Made by a program: the position numbers and the translations under genes. Positions 42,977 to 51,514 of a stretch of DNA of 64,000 bases are shown piece by piece. Every line of letters starts with the position of its first letter. Within the stretch, counting starts at the first letter, position 1. A model generated the notes under the pieces. The model had not been told where the DNA came from and ran no database searches. It worked only from the letters and a program-made list of their open reading frames with translations. This DNA comes from UMGS1696 sp964463375. Its GTDB lineage: Bacteria; Bacillota; Clostridia; Oscillospirales; CAG-272. Location: contig CAYXBQ010000002.1 of assembly GCA_964463375.1 (NCBI GenBank), forward strand, positions 1-64,000, in the 5' to 3' direction.

Positions 42977-44050
42977 ATGGAAGATTTCCTGCGGATCCTA
43001 CGCACCCATGCCCGGCGGTATCGGCAAGTGACACCCCAGGATGCGGTAAAATTGGCATACCAAAGCGTGTTTGGCGGCGGGCATATGATCCCGGATCGAC
43101 AGGCAGCGCTTGCCCGGCTGGAAAACGAATACGAAGCACTGCCGGAGAAACAAACGGATATCCCCCTGATCGAGGAGATCGGCGGCGGTCTGGTACGGCT
43201 GCATCTGGCGGCGCTGGATCCCGCTGTACTGCCGCTTACTGCCGTGAACGCCCTGTTCTGCCGCTCTGCCGATATGGTACACGGCAGCAAGGACGATTTT
43301 TGCAACATTTTGGATGCACTGCGAAAGGGCTGCATGGACGGGTATCTGCCCTTTTCCGCCGCCGAACTGGAAGACTATCTGCGCACCTATGAAGCTGAAG
43401 GAATGCCTATGGTCAGCCACAGTGCGGCCTATCGAGAGGCATACCACCCAGCCTACCGGATCCTGCGGCAGGAATTCGTGCCGTACCTTGCGCCCATCGG
43501 AGCTGTCTACCGTTGTCTGGCGAAAAACGGCCGTGTGGTGGTGGCCATCGATGGTATGGCAGGGGCGGGGAAGAGCACCTTTGCCGCCCAGCTGGCCGCA
43601 TTGACCGATGGCGTAGTGATCCCCATGGACGATTTCTTCCTGCCCCCGGAAAAGCGCACGGCTGCACGTTTGGCAGAGGCTGGCGGCAACGTGGATTACG
43701 AGCGGTTTGCCACAGAGGTGCTGCCGGGTCTGCGAACGGGAGAAGCGTTCTCCTACGGCGTGTTCGACTGCGGGCAAATGGCTATCGCAGCCTCTCGACA
43801 GATCCCCGCAGTACCGGTGCAGATCGTGGAGGGCTCCTATGCCCTGCATCCCCACTTTGGCCGATACGCCGATGTGACGGTGTTTTTGCACCTATCCCCA
43901 GCAGAACAAATGCGGCGGATCACGGCACGAAACGGTGCGCACATGGCAGAGAAGTTCCGCAACATCTGGATCCCCATGGAAAATCGATATTTCCGAGAGA
44001 AGCATGTGGCTGAGCGATGCCGGTATGTGCTCCGCAGCGATGCCTTATAA
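42977..44050 (+). CDS. Uridine-kinase-like P-loop kinase with extra N-terminal domain
   Basis: Predicted 357-residue cytoplasmic kinase. Residues 1-165 form a domain with DAVKLAYQSVFGGGHMI near 25-41 and DYLRTYEAEGMPMVSHS near 135, of unknown function. The rest is a phosphoribulokinase/uridine-kinase fold: VVAIDGMAGAGKST (Walker A, near 192-205), IPMDDFFLP (near 220) and VEGSYALHP (near 283). Its phosphate acceptor is not clear. ATG 42977 is preceded by TAGGAG. It may be read from the T-box transcript, as no promoter or terminator is seen between it and the ligase gene. Confidence 0.75.
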   Translation: MEDFLRILRTHARRYRQVTPQDAVKLAYQSVFGGGHMIPDRQAALARLENEYEALPEKQTDIPLIEEIGGGLVRLHLAALDPAVLPLTAVNALFCRSADMVHGSKDDFCNILDALRKGCMDGYLPFSAAELEDYLRTYEAEGMPMVSHSAAYREAYHPAYRILRQEFVPYLAPIGAVYRCLAKNGRVVVAIDGMAGAGKSTFAAQLAALTDGVVIPMDDFFLPPEKRTAARLAEAGGNVDYERFATEVLPGLRTGEAFSYGVFDCGQMAIAASRQIPAVPVQIVEGSYALHPHFGRYADVTVFLHLSPAEQMRRITARNGAHMAEKFRNIWIPMENRYFREKHVAERCRYVLRSDAL

Positions 44051-44149
44051 CGCCATATATAGCAAAGAAAAGAGCGGCTGGTACGCTCTTTTTGTCGTAG
44101 AGAACAAAAGAATCCACGATTCTGTAACAGACTATTTTCAGTATGCCTA

Positions 44150-44178
44150 TTGAAATTTCACGACATATCCTGTATAAT
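44150..44178 (+). promoter_or_regulatory. Promoter of the LCP-like gene
   Basis: TTGAAA (44150-44155), a 17-base spacer and TATAAT (44173-44178). Confidence 0.75.
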
Positions 44179-44242
44179 AATAGAGTATAATTTCCCGTAT
44201 TTGTATTCTATGGCAGAACACGGGACAGATGGGAGTGGACCC

Positions 44243-45475
44243 ATGTTATCCGCATTCAAAAATTTCTTAATCACACTATTGATCGCAGCGGCAATATTTG
44301 GCGTGATCGCCTATTTTGCCACTCAGTTCGTCACAGCCACCGTGGGGGATATTCTGGATGACGAGGAAGCCGCACTGGACAGCATCATCACCAGTACCAA
44401 ACCCGAATCCGATAGTACCGACGAGACCACGGAGGACGGGCAGCAGGTGGTACAGGAGGAGATCCAGGGAGACAGCTTTTCCTTTGTAGTGGTCACCTCC
44501 GGGTATCGGCCGGATCTGTTCGACGACTACAAGCCCGCCACCGAGACCCTGCGCAACCAGATCGGCACCTTCCAGACCGCCTCCGATTCCTGTGGGATCC
44601 TGTCCAAGACCTACCGAGAGCAGCATGCCACCGCCGTGATCTTAGTGCGTATGGACAAAGAACGCCGGCAGGTCACCTATACATACATCACCCCGGAGAC
44701 CAGAGTGTTTACCTCCACCGGCTACCATACGCTGGGAGAAGTATACGAATACTACGGCTACCAGCGTGTTGGGGAATATGTTACATCCCTGACCGGTATC
44801 GCCGTGGACTATACCTTCCTGCTGGACGGTTACAACTTCGATGAATTTCTCGCTCTGCTGGGCACCGTTTGGGTGAACAATCCCAAGGACATCTACGCCG
44901 AGGGCAACATCCATACCACCCGTTCGGAAAACACCCGCACCCGTACCAATGAGCAGGGGGAAGAGGTGGTGGATCACTACGAGAATTCCCTGGTGCTGTC
45001 TGCCGGTTCGCTGGAATTCAACCAGTACGCCGCCAACATCATGAACACCATGAAGGAACGCTCCAGTCCGGACATCGAAGCCAAAGGCAACTATGCCGTC
45101 AGCATTGCAAAATCCTATATCGCCAAGCTGGCAGATATGGACATCGCAGAGTTCCGGTCGGCAATGGAAGGGCTGCTCATTTTACAGGAAAAGGAGAGCG
45201 CCACCAAGACCTGGCTGTCCGATGGCTCCGTGCGTACCGAACCTGCCACGCCGGTTTTGGAATCCAATTTCACCATGGACGACATCGATACCGTGTACGA
45301 GCTGTTCCATGCGTCGGTGGATTTCACCAGTGAGACCATTGCGTACCCCGGCAGCTACGTGACTGCGACCGAAAACGTGGATGCCTATTTCAACCCCAAT
45401 ATCAAAACAGCCATCAAGACCTTTCTGCCCTACCGCTACCCGGTGAAGGCCCAAGAGACCGAGACGGCGCAGTAA
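44243..45475 (+). CDS. Membrane-anchored LytR-CpsA-Psr-like protein
   Basis: Predicted 410-residue envelope protein with one N-terminal TM helix (about 5-28), an acidic Ser/Thr linker (about 45-80) and an extracytoplasmic domain. TAVILVRMDKERRQVTYTYI, YHTLGEVYEYYGYQ and LTGIAVDYTFLLDGYNFDE resemble the LCP fold that transfers glycopolymers to peptidoglycan. The usual PRD block appears as ITPET, so the key Arg may be missing and activity is doubtful. ATG 44243 follows GGGAG; an in-frame ATG at 44210 has no ribosome site. The call is tentative. Confidence 0.6.
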   Translation: MLSAFKNFLITLLIAAAIFGVIAYFATQFVTATVGDILDDEEAALDSIITSTKPESDSTDETTEDGQQVVQEEIQGDSFSFVVVTSGYRPDLFDDYKPATETLRNQIGTFQTASDSCGILSKTYREQHATAVILVRMDKERRQVTYTYITPETRVFTSTGYHTLGEVYEYYGYQRVGEYVTSLTGIAVDYTFLLDGYNFDEFLALLGTVWVNNPKDIYAEGNIHTTRSENTRTRTNEQGEEVVDHYENSLVLSAGSLEFNQYAANIMNTMKERSSPDIEAKGNYAVSIAKSYIAKLADMDIAEFRSAMEGLLILQEKESATKTWLSDGSVRTEPATPVLESNFTMDDIDTVYELFHASVDFTSETIAYPGSYVTATENVDAYFNPNIKTAIKTFLPYRYPVKAQETETAQ

Positions 45476-45528
45476 GACTTTCCTATGACCATACAAAATC
45501 TCCATATATCGAAAGGAAGAAAACCATC

Positions 45529-46938
45529 ATGGCAAGAATGAACAATGCAGACAAGACGATGGAGAAGATCGTTGCGCTGTGTAAGAACAGAGGCTTTATC
45601 TTCGCAGGCTCCGAGATCTACGGCGGTCTGTCCAACTCCTGGGACTACGGCCCGCTGGGTGTGGAATTCAAGAACAACGTAAAGAAGGCATGGTGGAAAA
45701 AGTTCGTCACCGAATGCAAGTACAACGTAGGTCTGGACTCCGCCATCATCATGAACCCCCAGACCTGGGTGGCATCCGGTCACCTGGGCGGCTTCTCTGA
45801 CCCCCTGATGGACTGCAAGGTGTGCAAAAGCCGTCACAGAGCCGACAAGCTCATCGAGGATTACGCCTTCCAGAACAAGGAAGACATCAACCCGGCCGGT
45901 TGGTCCGATGAAGAAATGTACAACTTCATCAAGGAAAAGCACATCGTTTGTCCGGACTGCGGCAGCGCTGACTTCACCAACATCCGGAAGTTCAACCTGA
46001 TGTTCAAGACCTTCATCGGCGTTACCGAGGACTCCTCCAACACCGTGTACCTCCGTCCCGAGACCGCACAGGGTATCTTCGTAAACTTCAAGAACGTGGC
46101 TCGTTCCACCCGGAAAAAGATGCCCTTTGGCGTAGGTCAGATCGGTAAGTCCTTCCGGAACGAGATCACCCCCGGTAACTTCGTGTTCCGTACTCGTGAG
46201 TTCGAACAGATGGAGCTGGAATTCTTCTGCAAGCCCGGTACCGATATGGAATGGTTCCAGTACTGGAGAGGCTTCTGCGCCCAGTGGCTGTATGATCTGG
46301 GTATGCGGGAAGAAGACCTGCGTCTCCGTGACCACTCTCCCGAAGAGCTGTGCTTCTACTCCAAGGGTACCACCGACATCGAATTCCTGTTCCCGTTTGG
46401 CTGGGGCGAGCTGTGGGGCATTGCCGACAGAACCGACTACGACCTGACACAGCACCAGAACACCAGCGGCGAATCCATGGAATTCTTCGACCAGGAGACC
46501 GGCGAAAAGTTCATTCCTTACGTAGTAGAACCTTCTCTGGGCGCAGACCGTGTGGCACTGGCCTTCCTGGTAGAAGCCTACGACGAAGAAGTGGTAGATG
46601 CCGAAAAGAACGACGTGCGTGTGGTCCTGCACCTGCACCCGGCTCTGGCTCCTGTAAAGGCTGCCGTACTGCCCCTGTCCAAGAAGCTGTCTGAGGCTGC
46701 CGAGGAAAAGGTATTTGCCAACCTGGTGAAGAAGTTCAACGTGGACTTCGACGATGCCGGTTCCATCGGGAAGAGATATCGTAGACAGGATGAGATCGGT
46801 ACGCCCTTCTGCATCTGCTACGACTTTGAATCCGAAGAAGACGGCTGCGTGACCGTGCGGGACAGAGACACCATGGAACAGGTCCGTATGCCCATCGATG
46901 AGGTAGAAGCCTACATCGCCGCCCGGATCGATTTCTAA
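45529..46938 (+). CDS. glyQS: Glycyl-tRNA synthetase, single-chain dimeric type
   Basis: Class II aminoacyl-tRNA synthetase of 469 residues that charges tRNA-Gly. GFIFAGSEIYGG and WDYGPLGVEFKNN open the catalytic core. Motif 2 lies in IGKSFRNEITPGNFVFRTREFEQMELE (about 206-232), motif 3 in SLGADRVALAFL (about 340), and HPALAPVKAAVLPL starts the anticodon-binding domain near 370. A four-cysteine insertion (CKVCKSRH near 93 and CPDCGSADF near 143) is typical of this archaeal/eukaryotic-like bacterial form. AAGGAAG precedes the ATG. No T-box is present upstream of it. Confidence 0.95.
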   Translation: MARMNNADKTMEKIVALCKNRGFIFAGSEIYGGLSNSWDYGPLGVEFKNNVKKAWWKKFVTECKYNVGLDSAIIMNPQTWVASGHLGGFSDPLMDCKVCKSRHRADKLIEDYAFQNKEDINPAGWSDEEMYNFIKEKHIVCPDCGSADFTNIRKFNLMFKTFIGVTEDSSNTVYLRPETAQGIFVNFKNVARSTRKKMPFGVGQIGKSFRNEITPGNFVFRTREFEQMELEFFCKPGTDMEWFQYWRGFCAQWLYDLGMREEDLRLRDHSPEELCFYSKGTTDIEFLFPFGWGELWGIADRTDYDLTQHQNTSGESMEFFDQETGEKFIPYVVEPSLGADRVALAFLVEAYDEEVVDAEKNDVRVVLHLHPALAPVKAAVLPLSKKLSEAAEEKVFANLVKKFNVDFDDAGSIGKRYRRQDEIGTPFCICYDFESEEDGCVTVRDRDTMEQVRMPIDEVEAYIAARIDF

Positions 46939-46950
46939 TAGAAACACCCA

Positions 46951-47011
46951 TAGTAAGAGATAAGAACGCCGTAAGAATCCCATCTTACCTCTTATCTCTT
47001 ACTTTTTATTT
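46951..47011 (+). terminator. Rho-independent terminator after glyQS
   Basis: GTAAGAGATAAG (46953-46964) pairs perfectly with CTTATCTCTTAC (46991-47002), with an inner TAAGAT-type pairing, then TTTTTATTT. Confidence 0.85.
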
Positions 47012-47029
47012 CATATGTGAGGTATGACC

Positions 47030-47908
47030 ATGCAGTTTACCATAGAAAACCACGACACCTCGGCTTGCCTGTCCACCTATGGCGGGGAAATGCTGTCCTT
47101 TCGCTATAAAGGCGTAGAATACCTGTGGAACGGCGATCCCCAGTTTTGGGATAGACATGCACCGATCCTGTTTCCGGTGGTGTGTACGCCCAAGGATCTG
47201 AAAATGGCACACGGCGGGATAGAGTATCCCATGCCCAAGCACGGCTTTGCCATCGAGAAGGAATTCACCCCCGTGATGCAGACCCCCGCCAGAGTGCAGC
47301 TGGTATTGGAGGAGGACAAAGAGACCCTGACCATGTTCCCCTTTCGCTTCCGTCTGCTGGTGGAATATACCGTGACCGAAGGGGGCTTTTCCGCTTCCTT
47401 CACCGTGACCAACCGGGACAATAAGCCCATGACCTATTGCATCGGCGGTCACCCCGGCTTCCGCTGCCCCATGTTCCCCGGCGACGATTTTGCGGACTAT
47501 ACGCTGGTGTTCCGCAATGCCAAGGGCTCTTACGTCACCGGTACCGACAACGGCCTGATGGCACCGGAGCTGCCCCACCTGGACAAGATCCACGACAATA
47601 CCTTAGACCTGTCCTACGAGACCTTCGCCGGAGACACATTGATCGTACAGGATCTGCCGGATGCACATGTGCAGCTGATCCACAAAAAGACCGGCCACGG
47701 CGTGGACTTTGATTTCACCGGCTTCTCCGCACTGGGTCTTTGGACCATGAGCGAACCGGATGAACATTCGCCCTTCCTGTGCCTGGAACCGTGGAACGGC
47801 CTGCCCGCCTCGTCGGATGAGACCACCGATGCCAAGAGCAAAAAGTATGCTCGGACGCTGCAGCCCGGGGAATCCCATACGGTGGGCTATCGGGTGACAG
47901 TGCTGTGA
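47030..47908 (+). CDS. Aldose 1-epimerase family protein
   Basis: Predicted mutarotase of 292 residues, cytoplasmic, which would interconvert alpha and beta anomers of sugars. Family blocks are YGGEMLSFRYKGVEYLW (near 15-31), PKHGFA (His, near 75), GGHPGFRCP (His, near 140) and CLEPWNGLP (catalytic Glu, near 248). The LacX/YeaD-like subgroup fits. ATG 47030 is preferred over 47024 because GAGG stands 7 bases upstream. The end overlaps or touches the rsmA start, so the two are cotranscribed. Confidence 0.88.
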   Translation: MQFTIENHDTSACLSTYGGEMLSFRYKGVEYLWNGDPQFWDRHAPILFPVVCTPKDLKMAHGGIEYPMPKHGFAIEKEFTPVMQTPARVQLVLEEDKETLTMFPFRFRLLVEYTVTEGGFSASFTVTNRDNKPMTYCIGGHPGFRCPMFPGDDFADYTLVFRNAKGSYVTGTDNGLMAPELPHLDKIHDNTLDLSYETFAGDTLIVQDLPDAHVQLIHKKTGHGVDFDFTGFSALGLWTMSEPDEHSPFLCLEPWNGLPASSDETTDAKSKKYARTLQPGESHTVGYRVTVL

Positions 47909-47910
47909 GT

Positions 47911-48837
47911 ATGGACGTTTGCAATCCCCGGATTCTGCGGGAGCTGCTGGACAAATACGATCTGGCACCCAAAAAAGGATTCGGTCAAAATTTCCTGACC
48001 CAAGCAAATGTGCCCCAGCGGATCGCCGAAATGTCCCGGCAGTTCGCACCCACGGACAAGCCGGCGGGCGTGCTGGAGATTGGCCCCGGTGTAGGTGCGC
48101 TGACCCGTTTTTTGGCAGAGCAGTACGACCGGGTGGTGGCCGTGGAGATCGACACCGGTCTGCTACCCCTGCTGGATGAAGTGTTGGCAGGCTACGACAA
48201 TACCACCGTCATCAACCGTGACTTCATGACCATCGACCTGCCCGCCTTCTTAGAAGAACATTTTGGCGACATCCTCGCCGACGGCGGCACCGTGTCCATC
48301 TGCGCCAACCTGCCGTACTACATCACTACGCCGGTGCTCATGCGGATCTTAGAAAGCTGGTCTGCCTCGACCCCTGTACCGCTGTCCGGCATCACCGTCA
48401 TGGTGCAGCTGGAGGTCGCACGCCGCATTTGTGCCGATCCGGGTGCCAAAGACGACTATGGTGCGCTCAGTGCCGCCATTGGTCTGCGTGCCGATACGGA
48501 GAAGCTCTTTGACGTGTCTCCCGGCTGCTTCTATCCGATCCCCAAGGTCTCCTCGGCGGTCTGCGCCATTCTGCCCCACGGTGGACTGCGCCAGATCTAC
48601 CCGGATGCACCCACCGAGGATAGTGCCTGTGATGCCTTTGGTACGGCTGTGTCGGAGGTGATCGGCATGGCATTTGGTCAAAGACGCAAGACACTGGTCA
48701 ACAGCCTGTCCGGCAAGTACCCCAAGGATGTGACTGCCGCTGCCCTGGAAGACATGGGACTGCGGCCGGATGTCCGTGGTGAAAAGCTGACCACTGCCCA
48801 GTTCTGTACGCTGACCGGAAAGCTGCTTGCAAAATGA
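47911..48837 (+). CDS. rsmA: 16S rRNA (adenine1518/1519-N6)-dimethyltransferase
   Basis: Ribosome maturation enzyme of 308 residues that dimethylates two adenines in helix 45 of 16S rRNA. KKGFGQNFL (near 23-31), the SAM motif LEIGPGVGALT (near 50-60), ICANLPYYITTPVL (the NLPY catalytic block, near 131) and AFGQRRKTLVNSL near the C-terminus are all present. ATG 47911 (MDVCNP) fits homologues better than the GTG at 47905, which overlaps the previous stop as GTGA. No strong ribosome site exists, so coupling to the epimerase gene is likely. Terminator at 48844. Confidence 0.95.
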   Translation: MDVCNPRILRELLDKYDLAPKKGFGQNFLTQANVPQRIAEMSRQFAPTDKPAGVLEIGPGVGALTRFLAEQYDRVVAVEIDTGLLPLLDEVLAGYDNTTVINRDFMTIDLPAFLEEHFGDILADGGTVSICANLPYYITTPVLMRILESWSASTPVPLSGITVMVQLEVARRICADPGAKDDYGALSAAIGLRADTEKLFDVSPGCFYPIPKVSSAVCAILPHGGLRQIYPDAPTEDSACDAFGTAVSEVIGMAFGQRRKTLVNSLSGKYPKDVTAAALEDMGLRPDVRGEKLTTAQFCTLTGKLLAK

Positions 48838-48843
48838 TATATG

Positions 48844-48893
48844 GAAGTGCCAAAAGGATGCGCTACTGCACCCGAAAAGGCACTTCTTTTTTT
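48844..48893 (+). terminator. Rho-independent terminator after rsmA
   Basis: GAAGTGCC (48844-48851) and GGCACTTC (48879-48886) pair, followed by seven T residues. Confidence 0.8.
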
Positions 48894-48903
48894 GCGATTT
48901 CTC

Positions 48904-48932
48904 TTGACAATCCCGCCCGTTTGTGCTATCCT
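48904..48932 (+). promoter_or_regulatory. Promoter of the GH39-like operon
   Basis: TTGACA (48904-48909), a 17-base spacer and TATCCT (48927-48932). Confidence 0.75.
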
Positions 48933-48968
48933 ATAGACAACAAAATTCCTACCAACAGGAGCGTACAT

Positions 48969-50306
48969 ATGGAACACATTTCTGTCAATTTTGCCAAAAC
49001 AACAGGTCCGATCAAGCCCATGCACTCGGTGAACAACGGCCCTGCCGGCTCAAAGGTTCGTGGCACCTCCAACTCGGCGACCTATGCAGCGGCCGGGATC
49101 CCCTTTGCCCGGAACCACGATGCCTCTTTCTACGCCGGCTACGGTGGAGAACACATCGTGGACGTACACCGGATCTTCAAGAATTTTGCCGCCGACGAAA
49201 ACGATCCGGCCTCCTACGTATTTGGTCCCACGGATACCTATCTGGCCGACATCCTCGAGACCGGTACCAAGGTGTTCTATCGTCTGGGCGCATCCATCGA
49301 GCATGAGTACAAGTTCGGCACCTATCCCCCGGCCGATTTTGCCAAGTGGGCGAGAGTCTGCGAACACATCATCCGCCACTACAACGAAGGCTGGGCAGAC
49401 GGCTTCCATTACGGCATCGAATACTGGGAGATCTGGAACGAGCCGGACTGCGGCAATGCCGATGGTACCAATCCCTGTTGGCAGGGCACACCGGAGCAGT
49501 TCGTGGAGCTGTTTGCCACGACTCTGTCCCACCTGAAGACCTGCTTCCCGAACCTGAAGATCGGTGGACCGGCTCTGTGCAGTGCCTGGAACGATACCTG
49601 GAACAAGCGGATCTTTGACGTGGTACGGGACAGAAAGCTGCATCTGGACTTCTTCTCCTTCCACGGCTACACCAGAAATCCGGCCGACTACCGTGCCCAG
49701 GCCGAAAAAGCCAGACGGGAGCTGGATGCCTACGGCTTCACGGATACGGAGATCATCCTGAACGAATGGAACTACATCAAGGGTTGGCTCAACGACGATT
49801 GGCGGTATTCCCTGCGGATGGAGAAAGGCATCAAGGGCGCATCCTTCATCGCCGCTTCCATGATCTGCGCACAGGATTCTCCCATGGATCACTTCATGTA
49901 CTACGATGCCAGACCCTGTGGCATGAACGGTATGTTTGACACGGACACACTGCTACCGTTGAAGGGCTACTACACCTTCCCCATGTTCGATACCCTGTAC
50001 CGCATCGGCACCGAAGCCGAAGTGCCTGCCCAAACCGATACCATCTACGCCGTTGCTGCCACGTCGGATACCAAATGCGCCGTGCTGCTGACCAACTATA
50101 CCGATGACGACAATGCACCGGCGAAAGAGGTCAAGCTGTCTCTCACCGGTCTGCCTGCGGGGACCTGGAAGATCCGGTACCAGCTGCTGGACGACACCCA
50201 CGACAATACCGTTCTGCGGGAAGAAAAGACTGCCTGCACCGATATGGATGCCTACGTGACGATCCCGCTGTTCGGCACGGTTCTGGTGGTGCTGGAACGG
50301 GAGTAA
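48969..50306 (+). CDS. GH39-like glycoside hydrolase, cytoplasmic
   Basis: Predicted retaining glycosidase of 445 residues without signal peptide. It has a TIM barrel with EYWEIWNEPD (acid/base Glu, near 158) and EIILNEWNY (nucleophile Glu, near 266), the GH clan A pair spaced as in GH39 beta-xylosidases, then a C-terminal beta domain (about 370-445). NHDASFYAGYGG near 50 is also GH39-like. ATG 48969 follows CAGGAG. An esterase gene begins 8 bases after its stop, which suggests joint work on acetylated or feruloylated xylan fragments; the substrate is inferred. Confidence 0.8.
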   Translation: MEHISVNFAKTTGPIKPMHSVNNGPAGSKVRGTSNSATYAAAGIPFARNHDASFYAGYGGEHIVDVHRIFKNFAADENDPASYVFGPTDTYLADILETGTKVFYRLGASIEHEYKFGTYPPADFAKWARVCEHIIRHYNEGWADGFHYGIEYWEIWNEPDCGNADGTNPCWQGTPEQFVELFATTLSHLKTCFPNLKIGGPALCSAWNDTWNKRIFDVVRDRKLHLDFFSFHGYTRNPADYRAQAEKARRELDAYGFTDTEIILNEWNYIKGWLNDDWRYSLRMEKGIKGASFIAASMICAQDSPMDHFMYYDARPCGMNGMFDTDTLLPLKGYYTFPMFDTLYRIGTEAEVPAQTDTIYAVAATSDTKCAVLLTNYTDDDNAPAKEVKLSLTGLPAGTWKIRYQLLDDTHDNTVLREEKTACTDMDAYVTIPLFGTVLVVLERE

Positions 50307-50314
50307 AATCAGAT

Positions 50315-51346
50315 ATGGCTAGCTACGAACCCATGCAGTTCCGGGAGCCTGTGGAGCATAGTCGCCTCACAAAGACAGCGTATCGGGACGGTCTGGAGGC
50401 CTTGATCCGCTCAAGAGAAGACGCATGTGCTGCCGAACGAGCCAAGTGCTGTGCCGATATATTCGAGAATGCCACGTACCATAGAGAACGCTTCTGCCAA
50501 ATGCTGGGCTGGCCGCTGACGGAGCCAAAACCGTGTACGCCACCGAATGCCACCGAAGAAGTGCTGGGCAGAGAAGGGGACTACACGATCCTGCGTGTCC
50601 GGTTAGAGGTGCTGCCGGAAGTAGTGCTGACCGGTCTATGGTTTCGGCGAGAGGGCACGGACAAGCGTCCTTTGGTGTTGGTGCAGCATGGAGGCCTGGG
50701 CACACCGGAGTACATCGCCGGTTTCTACGATGGGCAAACCGCCAACTACAACCATATGCTGGAACGACTGCTGCCCTATCCGGTGGATGTATTCGCTCCC
50801 CAGCTGCTTCTTTGGAATACAGAGACCTATGGTGAGCCCTACGACCGAAAAGCCATGGATGCTCGACTGAAGCGGGTGGGCAGCTCCATCACCGCTGTAG
50901 AGGTGTACGCCTTGCAGCGAACGCTGGATCATTTCCAGGATACACACAGCTGCTTTGGCATGATCGGCCTGTCCTACGGCGGCTTCTACACCCTGTTCAC
51001 CACCGCCATCGACACCCGGATCCGGTCGGCTGTGTCCGGTTCCTTTTTCAGCAGTCGCCGGGAATACCCTTGGACCGACTGGACCTGGCAGAACGCCGCC
51101 CTGCTCTACGACGATGCCGAAGTCGCATGCCTGTGCTACCCCCGCCGGTTGTGTGTGCAAATGGGAGACCACGACGAACTCTTTGCCGTGGAACATACGC
51201 AAACGGAAACGAAGCGAGTCTACGACTATTGCCAAAGTGCCGGTGTCTCGGCAGATTGGTTCACCTGCACCGTGTTCGACGGGACCCATGAGCTGTGCAA
51301 GGACGACAGGGCGATCGAGCAAATGATGGCGGATCTGCTACCATAA
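50315..51346 (+). CDS. Alpha/beta-hydrolase, esterase-like
   Basis: Predicted cytoplasmic serine hydrolase of 343 residues of the dienelactone-hydrolase or acetyl-xylan-esterase kind. The nucleophile elbow is GLSYGG (near 218), the acid is in GDHDELF (near 287) and the histidine in GTHELC (near 327). LVLVQHGGLG near 118 is the oxyanion-side strand. It lies 8 bases behind the GH39-like gene and forms an operon with it, closed by a strong terminator. The likely job is removal of acyl groups from imported oligosaccharides. Confidence 0.8.
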   Translation: MASYEPMQFREPVEHSRLTKTAYRDGLEALIRSREDACAAERAKCCADIFENATYHRERFCQMLGWPLTEPKPCTPPNATEEVLGREGDYTILRVRLEVLPEVVLTGLWFRREGTDKRPLVLVQHGGLGTPEYIAGFYDGQTANYNHMLERLLPYPVDVFAPQLLLWNTETYGEPYDRKAMDARLKRVGSSITAVEVYALQRTLDHFQDTHSCFGMIGLSYGGFYTLFTTAIDTRIRSAVSGSFFSSRREYPWTDWTWQNAALLYDDAEVACLCYPRRLCVQMGDHDELFAVEHTQTETKRVYDYCQSAGVSADWFTCTVFDGTHELCKDDRAIEQMMADLLP

Positions 51347-51352
51347 AAAATA

Positions 51353-51409
51353 GGAATGGACAAATATCGCAATCAACAAATAAAGATTGTGATTTGTCCA
51401 TTCTTTTTT
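51353..51409 (+). terminator. Rho-independent terminator
   Basis: AGAATGGACAAAT-type arms (GAATGGACAAAT at 51354-51365 and ATTTGTCCATTC at 51392-51403), with an inner GCAATC/GATTGT pairing, then TTTTTT. Confidence 0.85.
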
Positions 51410-51440
51410 GCTGATTTGCCTAATTTTTTTCGTTTTCCCC

Positions 51441-51469
51441 TTGACGAAATGCGAAAAATGGTGTATTAT
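51441..51469 (+). promoter_or_regulatory. Promoter of the MATE gene
   Basis: TTGACG (51441-51446), a 17-base spacer and TATTAT (51464-51469). Confidence 0.75.
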
Positions 51470-51514
51470 AGAAAGACATAGGATCATTGCTTAAGGAATA
51501 GAGAGGACGTTTGT

